Counted from the stretch's first letter, positions 44,866-54,902 are shown. The stretch is 64,000 nt of DNA from Agarivorans litoreus (GCF_019649015.1 NZ_BLPI01000001.1:2497001-2561000), one strand, 5' to 3'. The notes: generated by a model not told the origin, from the letters alone. Numbers and translations are program-made.

Positions 44866-47800
44866 ATGAGATTTACCGATATTTTTATTCGGCGACCGAT
44901 ATTAGCGCTGTCTTTAAGTTTGCTGCTGCTGATTATTGGTATTCAATCAGTATTTAAGCTGCAAATTCGTGAGTATCCAGAGCTAACCAACACGGTTATT
45001 ACCGTGAGCACCGCTTATTATGGTGCACCTGCAGAAGTTATTCAGGGTTTTATTACCCAGCCATTGCAGCAGTCGATTGCCGAGGCGGATAACTTAGATT
45101 TCTTGGAATCTAACTCTTCTATGGGCAGTAGTACCATTACGGCTTACATGAAGACAGGTGCCGACCCAGATGCCGCGCTGTCGGAGATTATGGCTAAAGT
45201 AAACGCAGTACGTGCGCGTTTACCCAGTGAAGCCTTAGATCCCAATATTTCGCGCTCAACTGGTTCTAGTACTTCGATTATGTACATCGCCTTTAGCAGT
45301 GATGAGCTAAAAGCGGCGCAAATTGTTGATTATGTAAACCGTAATGTGCAGCCGCAAATGGTTACGGTAACGGGCGTTGCCAAGGCCAATGTTTACGGGC
45401 CGCAATTGTCAATGCGGGTTTGGTTAGATCCAGTAAAATTGGCAAACCATAAACTTACTGCGGCAGAAGTGGTTAGCGCCTTACAAAATAATAACTTTAG
45501 GTCAGCACCAGGTCAGGCTAAAAGCCGCTTCTTCTTATATAACGTGGAAGCAGATACTGATCTTAAAACCCGTGCTGAGTTTGAGCAGTTGATTGTTGCG
45601 CGCAGTGAAAGTGGCATTGTTCGCTTAAACGATGTCGCTGAACTTGAGCTAAGCTCTGCCCGTGAAACCGTGCGAGCGAAAGCCGATGCACAAACGGCGG
45701 TTGTAGTAGCGATTGACCCAACACCCACCGCCAACCCGCTAACCGTTGCAAAATTGATTACGGAAATGTTGCCAGAGCTAGAAGCTAACCTTCCAGATAG
45801 CATGGGCATGAAAGTACTTTATGATTCAACGGAATACATTGAATCATCGATCAATGAAGTACTTACTACCATTGTGGAAGCCACCATTATTGTAGTGGTA
45901 GTGATTTTCTTGTTCATGGGTAACTTGCGGGCAGTATTGATTCCGGTTATTGCGATTCCGTTATCGCTGATTGGGGTGTGTTTGGCGATGCAAGCCCTAG
46001 GCTTCTCGCTAAACTTACTCACCTTGCTGGCCATGGTGTTGGCTATTGGTTTGGTGGTGGACGATGCCATTGTGGTAGTGGAAAACGTTGATCGGCATAT
46101 TCGACAAGGGATGAAACCCTTTGATGCTGCCATTGTTGGTACCCGAGAAATTGCCTTGCCGGTAATTTCGATGACCATTACCTTAGCAGCAGTTTACTCG
46201 CCGATCGCCATGGTAGAAGGTTTAACCGGCGTATTGTTTGCAGAGTTTGCCCTTACCCTTGCCGGAGCGGTTGTAGTGTCGGGGTTTGTTGCCTTAACGC
46301 TATCGCCGGTGATGTGTTCGGTACTGCTTAAGCACAACCCTAATCCGGGCCGTTTTGAAGTAGGCGTTCATAAATTCCTAGATAGTTTAGACAGTGGCTA
46401 CGACAAACTTGTTGGTGGGGTATTAAAGTACCGCCCTGTAGTGGTGATCTTCGCCATTATTGTGATGGGCTCTTTGTACCCATTGCTTAAGATTATTCCT
46501 TCCGAGCTCGCACCTGCCGAAGATAAAGGTGCAGCGATGATTATGACTAATGGCCCAGCCGGTGCAAACATTGATTACATGGATCAATACACCACCGAAG
46601 TGGGCCGACGAGGCATGGCTTTGGACGATATTGCCAGTGCATTTACTTTGGCGGGTATACCTAGTGCGACTCAGGGTTTAGGCTTCTTGAACACCACTTT
46701 GTGGGAAGATCGCACCATGAGCCAAGATGAGCTGGTTAAAGCGATTCAAGCCGAAACTGGCGACATCGCTGGTGTATCGGTAGCTTCGTTCCCGCTGCCG
46801 GTTTTACCCGGTGCCAGTGGTGGTTTCCCGGTGCAGTTTGTATTGCAAGGTACCGGTGATTACCGCACTTTGGTGGGCCTAGCGCAGGAGCTACAACAAG
46901 CTGCTATGCAAAGTGGTTACTTTGTATTTACCGACTTAGATACTAAGTTCCAAACGGCCACCTTAGATATTAAAGTTAACCGTGATAAAGCCGGTGCCTA
47001 TGGGGTGAAAATGGCCGACATCGCCAGCACACTAGGTACTTTAATGGGCGATGGTTACATCAACCACATTAACTATGATGGTCGCTCTTATGAGGTGATT
47101 CCTCAGGTTAAGCGCGAAGACCGTTTAAGCCCTGAGGCAATTGGCCAGTTCTATGTGAAAACCGTTGATGGTAGCCCGGTACCGCTGGTTAATTTAATTG
47201 AATGGGACTTAACCGGTCAGCCAAGTTCGCTACTACAAATGAACCAAACTAACTCGGTAACCTTAAATGGGGCCTTAATGCCAGGCCAAACCATGGGAGA
47301 TGCGCTTAAGTTCTTAGAGCAAAAATCTGCTGAGATTTTACCTAAGGGTTATGGCTTTGAGTACAAAGGTGAATCTCGTCAGTTTGTGCAAGAGGGTTCG
47401 GCCTTGTATGCCACCTTTGGTTTAGCATTGGCGATTATCTTCTTGGTGTTGGCAGCGCAGTTCGAAAGCATACGCGACCCCATTGTGATTATGGTGTCGG
47501 TACCGCTAGCGATTTGTGGTGCCTTGCTGATGATGGGCTGGGGCTTAGCCTCACTCAATATCTATACTCAGATTGGTATGATTACCTTAGTCGGTTTGAT
47601 TACCAAACACGGTATTTTGATGTGTGAAGTGGCTAAAGAGCGTCAAATCTTGAAAGGTGAAGATAAGATCACCGCGATTCGTCATGCTGCTCGAATTCGT
47701 TTGCGAGCAATTTTGATGACCACCATCTCAATGGTGGCGGGCTTGGTGCCATTGCTGCTTGCTGTTGGTCCAGGTGCTGCAGCGCGCTTTGATATTGGTA

Positions 47801-47937
47801 TGGTTATTTGTGCGGGTTTATCTATTGGTACGATATTTACCTTGTTCGTATTACCAGTGATTTACTCTTACTTAGGCGCAAACCATAAACCTGTGCCAAG
47901 TGTTGATCACTTGGTGGGTGATACGGTGGCCGACTAA
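44866..47937 (+). CDS. RND multidrug efflux permease (HAE1 type)
   Basis: AcrB-like proton antiporter, 1023 residues, with twelve membrane helices and two periplasmic loops. It starts MRFTDIFIRRPILALSLSLLLL; LAIGLVVDDAIVVVENVDRHI carries the proton-relay Asp pair in TM4; PIAMVEGLTGVLFAEFALTLAGAVVVSGFVALTLSPVMCSVLL is the conserved TM6 area. It is closest in style to the Vibrio VexH and Pseudomonas MexW groups. No outer-membrane partner is encoded here, so a TolC elsewhere is expected. A strong terminator follows. Confidence 0.93.
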   Translation: MRFTDIFIRRPILALSLSLLLLIIGIQSVFKLQIREYPELTNTVITVSTAYYGAPAEVIQGFITQPLQQSIAEADNLDFLESNSSMGSSTITAYMKTGADPDAALSEIMAKVNAVRARLPSEALDPNISRSTGSSTSIMYIAFSSDELKAAQIVDYVNRNVQPQMVTVTGVAKANVYGPQLSMRVWLDPVKLANHKLTAAEVVSALQNNNFRSAPGQAKSRFFLYNVEADTDLKTRAEFEQLIVARSESGIVRLNDVAELELSSARETVRAKADAQTAVVVAIDPTPTANPLTVAKLITEMLPELEANLPDSMGMKVLYDSTEYIESSINEVLTTIVEATIIVVVVIFLFMGNLRAVLIPVIAIPLSLIGVCLAMQALGFSLNLLTLLAMVLAIGLVVDDAIVVVENVDRHIRQGMKPFDAAIVGTREIALPVISMTITLAAVYSPIAMVEGLTGVLFAEFALTLAGAVVVSGFVALTLSPVMCSVLLKHNPNPGRFEVGVHKFLDSLDSGYDKLVGGVLKYRPVVVIFAIIVMGSLYPLLKIIPSELAPAEDKGAAMIMTNGPAGANIDYMDQYTTEVGRRGMALDDIASAFTLAGIPSATQGLGFLNTTLWEDRTMSQDELVKAIQAETGDIAGVSVASFPLPVLPGASGGFPVQFVLQGTGDYRTLVGLAQELQQAAMQSGYFVFTDLDTKFQTATLDIKVNRDKAGAYGVKMADIASTLGTLMGDGYINHINYDGRSYEVIPQVKREDRLSPEAIGQFYVKTVDGSPVPLVNLIEWDLTGQPSSLLQMNQTNSVTLNGALMPGQTMGDALKFLEQKSAEILPKGYGFEYKGESRQFVQEGSALYATFGLALAIIFLVLAAQFESIRDPIVIMVSVPLAICGALLMMGWGLASLNIYTQIGMITLVGLITKHGILMCEVAKERQILKGEDKITAIRHAARIRLRAILMTTISMVAGLVPLLLAVGPGAAARFDIGMVICAGLSIGTIFTLFVLPVIYSYLGANHKPVPSVDHLVGDTVAD

Positions 47938-47955
47938 GCCAACACTGTCGCTAGT

Positions 47956-47986
47956 AAAAAGCCCAAGCAATTGCTTGGGCTTTTTT
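47956..47986. terminator. Bidirectional terminator after RND operon
   Basis: Arms AAAAAGCCCAAGC/GCTTGGGCTTTTT around AATT, with six Ts on the plus strand and five on the minus strand. It ends both the RND operon and the convergent chemoreceptor gene. Confidence 0.92.
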
Positions 47987-48006
47987 ATAATCGCGATACA
48001 AATAGC

Positions 48007-49641
48007 TTAATACTCAAAGCGTTTTAATTGCTGATTAAAGTCATCGGCCAGTTGGTTGAGCTGACCGCTAATTTGATTAGATTCATCCACTTGCTGAGAG
48101 TTTTGCGCGGCCACATCGGCAATACGCTCAATCAGAGAAGCAATCTCGCCAGCAACAGTAGTTTGCTCTTTTGCGGCAGAGGCAATGTGTAAGTTCATTT
48201 CGTTAATGCTGCCTATAGAGGTAACAATTTCCGACAACAAGCTTTCTGCTGTTTCTACTTGTTCTACAACTTCGTCGGTTCGGCTTTGGCTCTGCTCCAT
48301 GGCGGTTACTGCGTTGTTAGCACCACCTTGAATCTTCTCGAGAATGCTTTGAATTTCGCTAGTGCTTTGTTGAGTTTTTTGCGCCAAGGTTCTTACTTCA
48401 TCGGCTACTACGGCAAAGCCTCTCCCTTGGTCACCGGCGCGCGCTGCCTCAATGGCCGCATTAAGTGCCAGCAAGTTAGTTTGCTCGGCAATACCTTTAA
48501 TTACAGCTAGAACCGCACCCACGTTATTGGCATCGGCGGCTAAATCTTTAACCACCTCACCAGCGTGGCTAATGTCAGCAACTTGAGTATTGATGCTGGC
48601 TATCACCTGCTTCATCGCTGCGGCGCCATTGTGTGCGGTTAAGTCGGTATTATGGGTGGTATCGGCGGTATTGGCGGCATTTTGCGATACCTCGTTGGCC
48701 GAGTGCGACATCTCTTGAATGGCAGTGGCCACTAAATCAGAACTTTCACGTTGTTGGTGAGTTCCTTTCGCGAGATCTTCTGACATGTTGTTTAACATGT
48801 TGGATGAGTTATGCAATTGTTCCCCTGATTGAGTTAAATCAGATACGGTGCTGAGCAAAAACTGTTGTAGTTTTCGAGTGGCACTGGCCAACTTGCCAAG
48901 TTCGTCACCGCGTTCAAGATGCACTTTAATGTTGAGTTTACCATTGGCTAATACGTCGATGTCTTTAACCAATGAGTTGATGGGTTTAATGCATTGCTTC
49001 TCCATAAATAAGAAGCTGACCACAATAACGAGTAAGCTACTAATACCAATGATAATGAAGCTAATATTACTCACTTGATGAGCTCGCTCAGTATTTTCCT
49101 CTACCAATACGGCGGTTATCGATTTAAGTTGGTCGCTAAGCTGCGCCATTGATTTTGACGGTGCTCTATCAATGCCTTTTACCGCATTATCACCAACTTT
49201 AAAATCAAAGCCTGCAGCTTCGTATTCGGCTTTACCTTTGGCGTAGGCTGAACCTAGTTTTCTATGTGAGGTTAAAAATTCTTCGGCAATAATGACAAGC
49301 TCTGGATAGTTAGCTTGTTTTAGTTCGCTAACGAGTTGCCGCACTTGTTCTTGTACTTGTTGTTGCTTTTCTTGGAAGCGGTCCCAGTATTTTTTATTTT
49401 GCTCAGGGTCGTGACCACGCAAAAGCACGTTTTTCCATTCTTGGATTTGAGTTTTAAATGCTATGTGGGACAGCAGAGCCACTTCTTCAAGATGTACTTC
49501 GTTACGGGTGAGTTTATCAAAGCTGTTTGCGGTTTCTCTTAGGTGCAGCGCTGTGTATATGGCTACCGCCATAAGCAGCACTAACGAAGCAACAAGAACC
49601 GACAGTATTTTGAAGCGTAGGCTGGTTTTATCCCAAGACAT
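48007..49641 (-). CDS. Methyl-accepting chemotaxis protein
   Basis: Inner-membrane chemoreceptor, 544 residues. TM1 is [22 protein letters not shown]; a periplasmic helical-bundle domain (about 33-190, no Cache fold seen) and TM2 ([21 protein letters not shown], about 195-215) follow; then HAMP (about 215-270) and the signalling domain with the hairpin tip [43 protein letters not shown]. The ligand is unknown. AGGAG lies 8 bases before ATG. A MITE-like element begins only 18 bases upstream, so the original promoter has been displaced or replaced. Confidence 0.93.
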   Translation of the reverse strand: MSWDKTSLRFKILSVLVASLVLLMAVAIYTALHLRETANSFDKLTRNEVHLEEVALLSHIAFKTQIQEWKNVLLRGHDPEQNKKYWDRFQEKQQQVQEQVRQLVSELKQANYPELVIIAEEFLTSHRKLGSAYAKGKAEYEAAGFDFKVGDNAVKGIDRAPSKSMAQLSDQLKSITAVLVEENTERAHQVSNISFIIIGISSLLVIVVSFLFMEKQCIKPINSLVKDIDVLANGKLNIKVHLERGDELGKLASATRKLQQFLLSTVSDLTQSGEQLHNSSNMLNNMSEDLAKGTHQQRESSDLVATAIQEMSHSANEVSQNAANTADTTHNTDLTAHNGAAAMKQVIASINTQVADISHAGEVVKDLAADANNVGAVLAVIKGIAEQTNLLALNAAIEAARAGDQGRGFAVVADEVRTLAQKTQQSTSEIQSILEKIQGGANNAVTAMEQSQSRTDEVVEQVETAESLLSEIVTSIGSINEMNLHIASAAKEQTTVAGEIASLIERIADVAAQNSQQVDESNQISGQLNQLADDFNQQLKRFEY

Positions 49642-49659
49642 TTTTGCTCTCCTTTGCTC

Positions 49660-49922
49660 GGGGCTGTTTATCTTTCGCGGCTAAATTTTGTTCGAGACAA
49701 AATCGTTTTAAGCGCGGCGAGGCGTGTGTCGCCTAGCATTCTAGGTAAATACGCCTTAACAAAGCATAAAACGATTTTAGCCGAACCCTTCGGGGAGCGT
49801 TTGTGGCTTATTTCTACTGCGTTATCAGCTTCTCATGTAGGCTCACTACACATTAAAGCTTCTGCCTTGTATTAATAAGCCACAAACAGCTGCAAAAATC
49901 AGCTCGAAAGATAAACAGCCCC
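49660..49922. mobile_element. MITE-like element 1 (263 bp)
   Basis: Non-coding element with perfect 18-bp terminal inverted repeats GGGGCTGTTTATCTTTCG (49660-49677 and, reversed, 49905-49922). It has internal inverted repeats AAAATCGTTTTA / TAAAACGATTTT and TTTGTGGCTTATT / AATAAGCCACAAA, so the whole element can fold into hairpins. It shares 15 bp (AAATTTTGTTCGAGA, 49683-49697) and the core CCGAACCCTTCGGG with the second element at 50853, in opposite orientation. No transposase. A TA flanks the right end. It lies between tcdA's 3' end and the chemoreceptor start. Confidence 0.8.
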
Positions 49923-50007
49923 TAGTGACTTAAGCATAGAACAGCAAGCTAAAAAAACGAGGTAATCCTTTAGTTTTTTAAGGCTTAGTGAATATTGTTT
50001 AGACGTT

Positions 50008-50790
50008 TTAGTTGCTTTTGCTGGCCAGTTTTTTCAGCACTCGAGACACCGCTGCAAAGGCAAAACTCGCGGTGAGGTGAGTGACCGCACCAAAGCCACT
50101 GCTGCAATCCATGCGCATGCTACCGCCTGCGTCGGGCTTAGCCATACAGGTTTCACCATCACTGCTTGGGTAAATAAGTTGCTCGGTAGAATACACGCAA
50201 TCTACCCCAAACTTACGTTTTGGGTTTTTGCTGAAGTTGTAGAATCTACGCAGCTCGTTGCGGACTTTGGCTGCTAGAGGATCTTGAATGGTTTTGGCCA
50301 AATCTGTAATTTGGATTTGCGTAGGATCTATTTGCCCGCCTGCGCCACCTACCGTTATGAGTTTGATTTTGTTGCGTTTACAGTAAGCAATTAAGGCTGA
50401 TTTAGCTTTTACGCTATCAATGGCGTCAATCACATAATCAAAGTCTTTGGTGATGTATTCGCTAAGGTTATCTTTAGTGACAAAATCTTCAATTTCTAGG
50501 CATTGGCACTCTGGGTTGATCTGCAAAATACGCTGACGCATTACCTCGGTTTTTGACTGACCAACAGTGTTAGTAATCGCATGGATCTGACGATTGGTAT
50601 TGGTGGTGCAGATGTCATCGAGATCTATCAGGGTGATTTTACCAATGCCACTTCTAGCCAAAGCCTCTGCTGCCCACGAGCCGACACCACCAATGCCAAT
50701 TACACATACGTGGGATTGTTGGAAGGTGTTGAGCGCCGAGCGACCGTAAAGGCGGGCAATGCCGCCAAAGCGTTGTTCAAATTGAGACAT
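50008..50790 (-). CDS. tcdA: tRNA threonylcarbamoyladenosine dehydratase TcdA
   Basis: E1-like ATP-dependent enzyme that cyclises t6A37 to ct6A in ANN-decoding tRNAs. ATP-binding core: VIGIGGVGSWAAEALARSGIGKITLIDLDDICTTNTNRQIHA, then DYVIDAIDSVKAKSALI and a C-terminal SSDGETCMAKPDAGGSMRMDCSSGFGAVTHLTASFAFAA. Length 260 is typical. It is monocistronic on the minus strand and flanked on both sides by MITE-like elements. CsdE/CsdA genes are not adjacent. Confidence 0.93.
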   Translation of the reverse strand: MSQFEQRFGGIARLYGRSALNTFQQSHVCVIGIGGVGSWAAEALARSGIGKITLIDLDDICTTNTNRQIHAITNTVGQSKTEVMRQRILQINPECQCLEIEDFVTKDNLSEYITKDFDYVIDAIDSVKAKSALIAYCKRNKIKLITVGGAGGQIDPTQIQITDLAKTIQDPLAAKVRNELRRFYNFSKNPKRKFGVDCVYSTEQLIYPSSDGETCMAKPDAGGSMRMDCSSGFGAVTHLTASFAFAAVSRVLKKLASKSN

Positions 50791-50852
50791 GATAAACCAC
50801 TATAAAAATAACGGCGTCGATTATAGCAAAGCCAAGGTGCTTGTTTAAGCAT

Positions 50853-51118
50853 TAGGGTCTGTTGATCTTTGCTGATGGTTTTTGCAGCAATTTATTAGCC
50901 ATTTAGGTAAGGCAGTGAGTGTGCAGTTAAGTGGGCTTAATAATCACTCGCTAACGCTGAATAAATGGCTAAGAAATGCTGCCCGAAGGGTTCGGATAAG
51001 TGAACTTTACTCTTTGTTAAGCACTTCTTGCTTAGCCCACTAGGCTTCAAAGTGCTCGCCGCGATTAAAGCCCGCTTATCTCGAACAAAATTTCAACACC
51101 AAAGATTAACAGCCCCTA
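50853..51118. mobile_element. MITE-like element 2 (266 bp), inverted relative to element 1
   Basis: Terminal inverted repeats TAGGGTCTGTTGATCTTTG (50853-50871) and, reversed, TAGGGGCTGTTAATCTTTG (51100-51118), 17 of 19 matching. TCTCGAACAAAATTT (51079-51093) is the exact reverse complement of a block in element 1, and CCCGAAGGGTTCGG is shared too. Large internal inverted repeats (TTAGCCATTTA / TAAATGGCTAA, AGTGGGCT / AGCCCACT) allow hairpin folding. No reading frame. TA at both ends suggests a TA target, as in IS630/Tc1-mariner derivatives. Confidence 0.78.
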
Positions 51119-51207
51119 GTCACAGCAATAAGGGGTGGGGTAAATTGGCGTACTTGTGTTAGATTTAAGGTATTGAAATTTGTGCTTATAAGCACTTGGA
51201 GTGAACT

Positions 51208-51735
51208 ATGTTTCGAATTTTTTCGATTGCGTGTTTGTCTTTTATGGCCGCTGCATGCACGGTAAAACCAGCGCTAGATTACAACGTTGATCAAGATTTC
51301 TCTCAGTTCAAAGATTTTGCCTTTGCGCCTATGCCAGAAGATGCGGTGGTGACGATTGATGGTCAACGCATTGAGCGAGAATTAACCACTCAATTACAAG
51401 CTAAAGGCATGCAAGCCGTAGCGGTGGAAGAGGCCGACATGCTAGTTGATTATCGGGTTGATGTGGCTACTGAGCTAGAATCTTATGGCGGTTCATTCTC
51501 AATAGGTGTAGGTCGCCGTCATGGTGCAATAGGGGTGAGTTCACCCGACCGTTATAAGGAACGTAAGTACGGAAAACTGGTGGTAGAGTTTTTTGACCCA
51601 AAAACCAAGACATTGGTTTGGCGTTCGATTTCACAAAGCCAACTACGTGAAACCATGGGGCCAGAAAGTCGTGCTAAGTTCATCAATGAACAAGTCGCCT
51701 TGATGTTAGAAAACTACCCGCCCAAAGCCAACTAA
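51208..51735 (+). CDS. DUF4136 lipoprotein
   Basis: Predicted outer-membrane lipoprotein of unknown function, 175 residues. The signal peptide ends in a lipobox (SFMAAAC, Cys17). The mature part contains the DUF4136 pattern YNVDQDFSQFKDFAF, IERELTTQLQAKGM, DMLVDYRVDV and GKLVVEFFDPKTKTLVWRS. It has its own promoter region next to the second MITE, and a long stem-loop follows it. Confidence 0.85.
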   Translation: MFRIFSIACLSFMAAACTVKPALDYNVDQDFSQFKDFAFAPMPEDAVVTIDGQRIERELTTQLQAKGMQAVAVEEADMLVDYRVDVATELESYGGSFSIGVGRRHGAIGVSSPDRYKERKYGKLVVEFFDPKTKTLVWRSISQSQLRETMGPESRAKFINEQVALMLENYPPKAN

Positions 51736-51747
51736 TAGATTAAAACA

Positions 51748-51780
51748 CCCGCTAAATAGCCTATTTAGCGGGCAAGTTTT
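51748..51780. terminator. Terminator between DUF4136 and diguanylate cyclase genes
   Basis: Arms CCCGCTAAAT and ATTTAGCGGG (10 bp, short loop) followed by AAGTTTT. It lies between convergent genes. Confidence 0.75.
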
Positions 51781-53242
51781 ATTCTGCTAATACACTTCTA
51801 TTTCGGCCATTTTGCTTGGCGCGATACATCGCTTTATCGGCGCGATCGACCAATAGGCTGGCAAGGATCTCATGGGTTTTTATTTGGGCAATACCACAGC
51901 TAATGCTCATGGTAAGTAAGTTGCCATCAATATCGAGTTCGCTTTGATTCACGGCTAAACGGATCTTTTCGGCCACTTCTAGGGCTGCTAATGCATCGCA
52001 GTTAGGCAGCAAAACAATAAATTCTTCACCGCCCCAACGGCATAAAATGTCCGATTGGCGAATATACTGGCGGGTTATTTCGGCTACTTTTTTTAAGGCT
52101 TTATCACCCACTAAGTGGCCATACTTATCGTTAACTTGCTTAAAGTGGTCGATGTCGAAAATGATGATGGAACAGGGGCTGTTGGCTCGGTGTTGAATAT
52201 CTATAACTTGCTCTAAGCGACCTTCAAAGGTTTGACGATTATAGATACCGGTTAATTTGTCGGTGGATGCCAGCGTTTCTAAGCGGCGTTGATAGCGGCC
52301 TAGGGTAAAGTTAGCCACAATTAACATGCAAACCGTAACTAGCAGGCTAATGCTTAAGTTTATCCAAAGCGTGTGTTTTAGATCTTGAATCGCTGGAACA
52401 TCTTGCTGTTCAACAATTAGGTACCAATTAAATTCTGGGATATAGCGAGCATTCAAATAGTGCTGTTGACCGTCTTCGCTAAAGCGGTAGCTGTTTTTAG
52501 CTCCGCTAAGTAATGAGGCTGCTTGAGAGGCTAAACCTTTGCGCAAGCTAATGTTTCTAGGGCCTTGGTAGTTAGCGCCACTTAAGGTGACATTGCCTAA
52601 GGCATCGATGAAGTAAACGCTGCGTTGATAGCGTGTTTGGTAGACTTGAATAAGCTCTTTTACAAACTCGATGTTAAGCCCAACCCCGGTTACACCAATC
52701 AACTTTTCTTCAAAATCGAATACTTTGTAATTTACAAAAACTGTTGTTCTGCTTTGGTCTGCAGTGTCGTAGTCAATGTTGATTTCGTACTCTTGGGAAG
52801 GGGGTAATTGGCTGACGCGATAAAACCAAGCATCATCTGGATCGTCTTTGGAGATGGTTTTTACTATTCCAGAGGGATGGTAGTAACGGCCACTGTGGCT
52901 AGAAACAAAAAAGCTAGTAATCGTTTGGTAGCGCCGTTGAATGTTGTCCAAATAACGAATCATTGGTTGAGCGTCATTTTCGCCGGAAATCGCCCAATCG
53001 CGAACAAAGGTATCTTGCGCCATTAATGATGAAATAAAGATCGGTTGTAATAAGTCTCGTTGAATTTCCGAATAAACGGTATCGCTAGTTAACGGCAGGT
53101 GATTAGATTCAATTTGCTCTCTTAGTGAAGTATGGGCAACTTGGTAGCTTAACCATGAGGTTAGCCAAAAGGCGCACAACAGCATAAAAGATAAGCCAAA
53201 AACAAACTTACGTTTGTCATTCCATGGACTATATATGGGCAC
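51779..53242 (-). CDS. Membrane diguanylate cyclase with Cache-type sensor
   Basis: 487 residues. TM1 (FGLSFMLLCAFWLTSWLSYQV), a periplasmic dCache-like domain (about 40-280, with DDAWFYRVSQ and VFVNYKVFDFEEKLIGVTGVGLNIEFV), TM2 (LWINLSISLLVTVCMLIVANFTLG), then GGDEF (about 325-485) with CRWGGEEFIVLLPN. The product would be cyclic-di-GMP. FDIDHFKQVND holds the metal Asp. I chose GTG at 53242 because AAGGAG lies 5 bases upstream; the frame is open to a TTG at 53257. The ligand is unknown; Cache domains often bind small acids or amino acids. Confidence 0.9.
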   Translation of the reverse strand: MPIYSPWNDKRKFVFGLSFMLLCAFWLTSWLSYQVAHTSLREQIESNHLPLTSDTVYSEIQRDLLQPIFISSLMAQDTFVRDWAISGENDAQPMIRYLDNIQRRYQTITSFFVSSHSGRYYHPSGIVKTISKDDPDDAWFYRVSQLPPSQEYEINIDYDTADQSRTTVFVNYKVFDFEEKLIGVTGVGLNIEFVKELIQVYQTRYQRSVYFIDALGNVTLSGANYQGPRNISLRKGLASQAASLLSGAKNSYRFSEDGQQHYLNARYIPEFNWYLIVEQQDVPAIQDLKHTLWINLSISLLVTVCMLIVANFTLGRYQRRLETLASTDKLTGIYNRQTFEGRLEQVIDIQHRANSPCSIIIFDIDHFKQVNDKYGHLVGDKALKKVAEITRQYIRQSDILCRWGGEEFIVLLPNCDALAALEVAEKIRLAVNQSELDIDGNLLTMSISCGIAQIKTHEILASLLVDRADKAMYRAKQNGRNRSVLAE

Positions 53243-53357
53243 CTGTGCTCCTTGCAAACTGGCCTTTATTCAAGATCTTAGTGTAAAGTTAATGTAATTC
53301 TTAGGCAACCAAACTGCTGCGGGTCGCCCTTGTAGTAACAAAAAGGTTAATATTCTA

Positions 53358-54392
53358 ATGACTAATAATCAAGCGGCTCGACCGTCGCTATTTTATATAG
53401 AGTGTTTACGCTTTATCGCTGCCATAGCGGTAGTGGGTATTCACGTACTTGGCCCTTATCGAGATATGGTGCCTGAACTGGCTTGGCACGAGTGGCTTCC
53501 TGCTATTTCTCTTAATGCTATTAGCCGTTGGGCGGTACCTATTTTTATTATGATCAGTGGTGCTTTGCTGATGTCGGATCAGCGGCCATTTAATGCAGCC
53601 CATTATTTACCAAGGCGACTGGCCAAGGTGCTAGTGCCCTTTTTGGCTTGGACGGTGATTTATGCTTTTGTTGGCGGTTATCAAGAAGGGGCTTGGTCGT
53701 GGGAAGCAACAGCGACTTTGTTGGAGCATTCGCCTAACGAGCATACTTGGTATCACCTATGGTTCTTTTACGACTTCATCCCTCTCTATTTCGTGATTCC
53801 CTTGCTTGCTCCCCTACTTTATAAGATGGAGAAACAACGTATTTTGCTGCTACTAGCCGCTTGGTTAGTGCTTACTTTAATGCACTGGCTCAAAGTAGAA
53901 ACGCCATTACGTCAAAACATTATTTTGTATAGCGGTTACCTAATAATGGGTTGGTATTTGTTTAATAACGACCAGCAAGCCCACTTGAAGTTTTGGTTGG
54001 CAACCGGTGGGGCGATGCTGGCATTTAATGTATTAGGCAGTGCCTTTTATATTTGGCAGCAGGGGGAATACAGCAGTGTATTCATGGGTTATAAAAGCTT
54101 GAATACTGCGGTGATTGCCATGAGCTTGTTTGTATTAATAAAAGCTTACGCCGAGCGAGTGCCACAAGGCTTTAGGCCATTTATTAAAACTATCTCAAAA
54201 TACAGCTTTGGGATTTATTTAGTCCATCCTTTGTTTTTAATTCCGGTGCGTAATCCCGACTATGGCATTTATCAATGGTTTGGCCACTCTAGCATTGCAC
54301 TTGTGGTGATTAGTGCTGCTGCCTTGGGGCTCGCCTTTGTGCTAAGTTGGCTGCTAACTCGCTCGTCGCTAACCCGCTGGTTGGTGCCTTAA
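53358..54392 (+). CDS. Membrane acyltransferase family 3
   Basis: Integral membrane O-acyltransferase of 344 residues with ten hydrophobic helices. The start LFYIECLRFIAAIAVVGIHVLG has the conserved R and H; LFYDFIPLYFVIPLLAPLL and TISKYSFGIYLVHPLFLIPV are typical of the OafA/YiaH group that acetylates or succinylates surface glycans. The substrate is unknown, and no glycan biosynthesis genes are near. It is divergent from the GGDEF gene. Confidence 0.85.
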   Translation: MTNNQAARPSLFYIECLRFIAAIAVVGIHVLGPYRDMVPELAWHEWLPAISLNAISRWAVPIFIMISGALLMSDQRPFNAAHYLPRRLAKVLVPFLAWTVIYAFVGGYQEGAWSWEATATLLEHSPNEHTWYHLWFFYDFIPLYFVIPLLAPLLYKMEKQRILLLLAAWLVLTLMHWLKVETPLRQNIILYSGYLIMGWYLFNNDQQAHLKFWLATGGAMLAFNVLGSAFYIWQQGEYSSVFMGYKSLNTAVIAMSLFVLIKAYAERVPQGFRPFIKTISKYSFGIYLVHPLFLIPVRNPDYGIYQWFGHSSIALVVISAAALGLAFVLSWLLTRSSLTRWLVP

Positions 54393-54431
54393 TGTTGAAT
54401 AGCTTTAAACTAGTATTTGTAGAGGCCAGTG

Positions 54432-54869
54432 GTGTATAGCGTAAGTTTTAGGGTGAACGATAAGGTACAGCGAAAGCCGTATAAAACTAAATCGGGAGCG
54501 ATGCGAGCCATTCGAAAATGGTTTCAAAAATATCCAGAAAGTGCCCATACCTTGGTTATGCTCTATGGCCCCGATCAAGAACCAATAAGCTTTACTAATG
54601 CCAGTGATGTTCCAGAAGCTACTGGTAAAGCGAGTGATTTTTATCGCAGTCAAGCTTGGTTAGATATACGTTATAAAGCCCTAAGTCAATATGGAAACCG
54701 TTGTGCTTGTTGCGGTAGAGGCGCAGACAATGGAGCGACTTTACATGTGGATCACATTAAGCCCCGTTCGTTGTATCCCGAGCTAGAACTGGAGCTAGAT
54801 AACCTACAAGTGCTGTGTGACCTGTGCAATATGGGCAAGTCTAATAAATCTGAGAAGCAATGGCGTTAA
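54432..54869 (+). CDS. HNH endonuclease family protein
   Basis: 145 residues. The C-terminal HNH domain has CACCG, LHVDHIKPRSLYPELELELDNLQVLCDLCNMGKSNK (two CxxC zinc pairs and the H-x-H metal site). The N-terminal 60 residues (VYSVSFRVNDKVQRKPYKTKSGAMRAIRKWF) form a small domain resembling a DNA-binding or SH3-like part. GTG 54432 has AGAGG 6 bases upstream; GTG 54429 is an alternative. A solitary nuclease next to a repair gene may process damaged DNA. No methylase or phage gene is near. Confidence 0.8.
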   Translation: MYSVSFRVNDKVQRKPYKTKSGAMRAIRKWFQKYPESAHTLVMLYGPDQEPISFTNASDVPEATGKASDFYRSQAWLDIRYKALSQYGNRCACCGRGADNGATLHVDHIKPRSLYPELELELDNLQVLCDLCNMGKSNKSEKQWR

Positions 54870-54902
54870 ACTGCTCAAGCTGCATCAATTTAAGAGAGCA
54901 AC

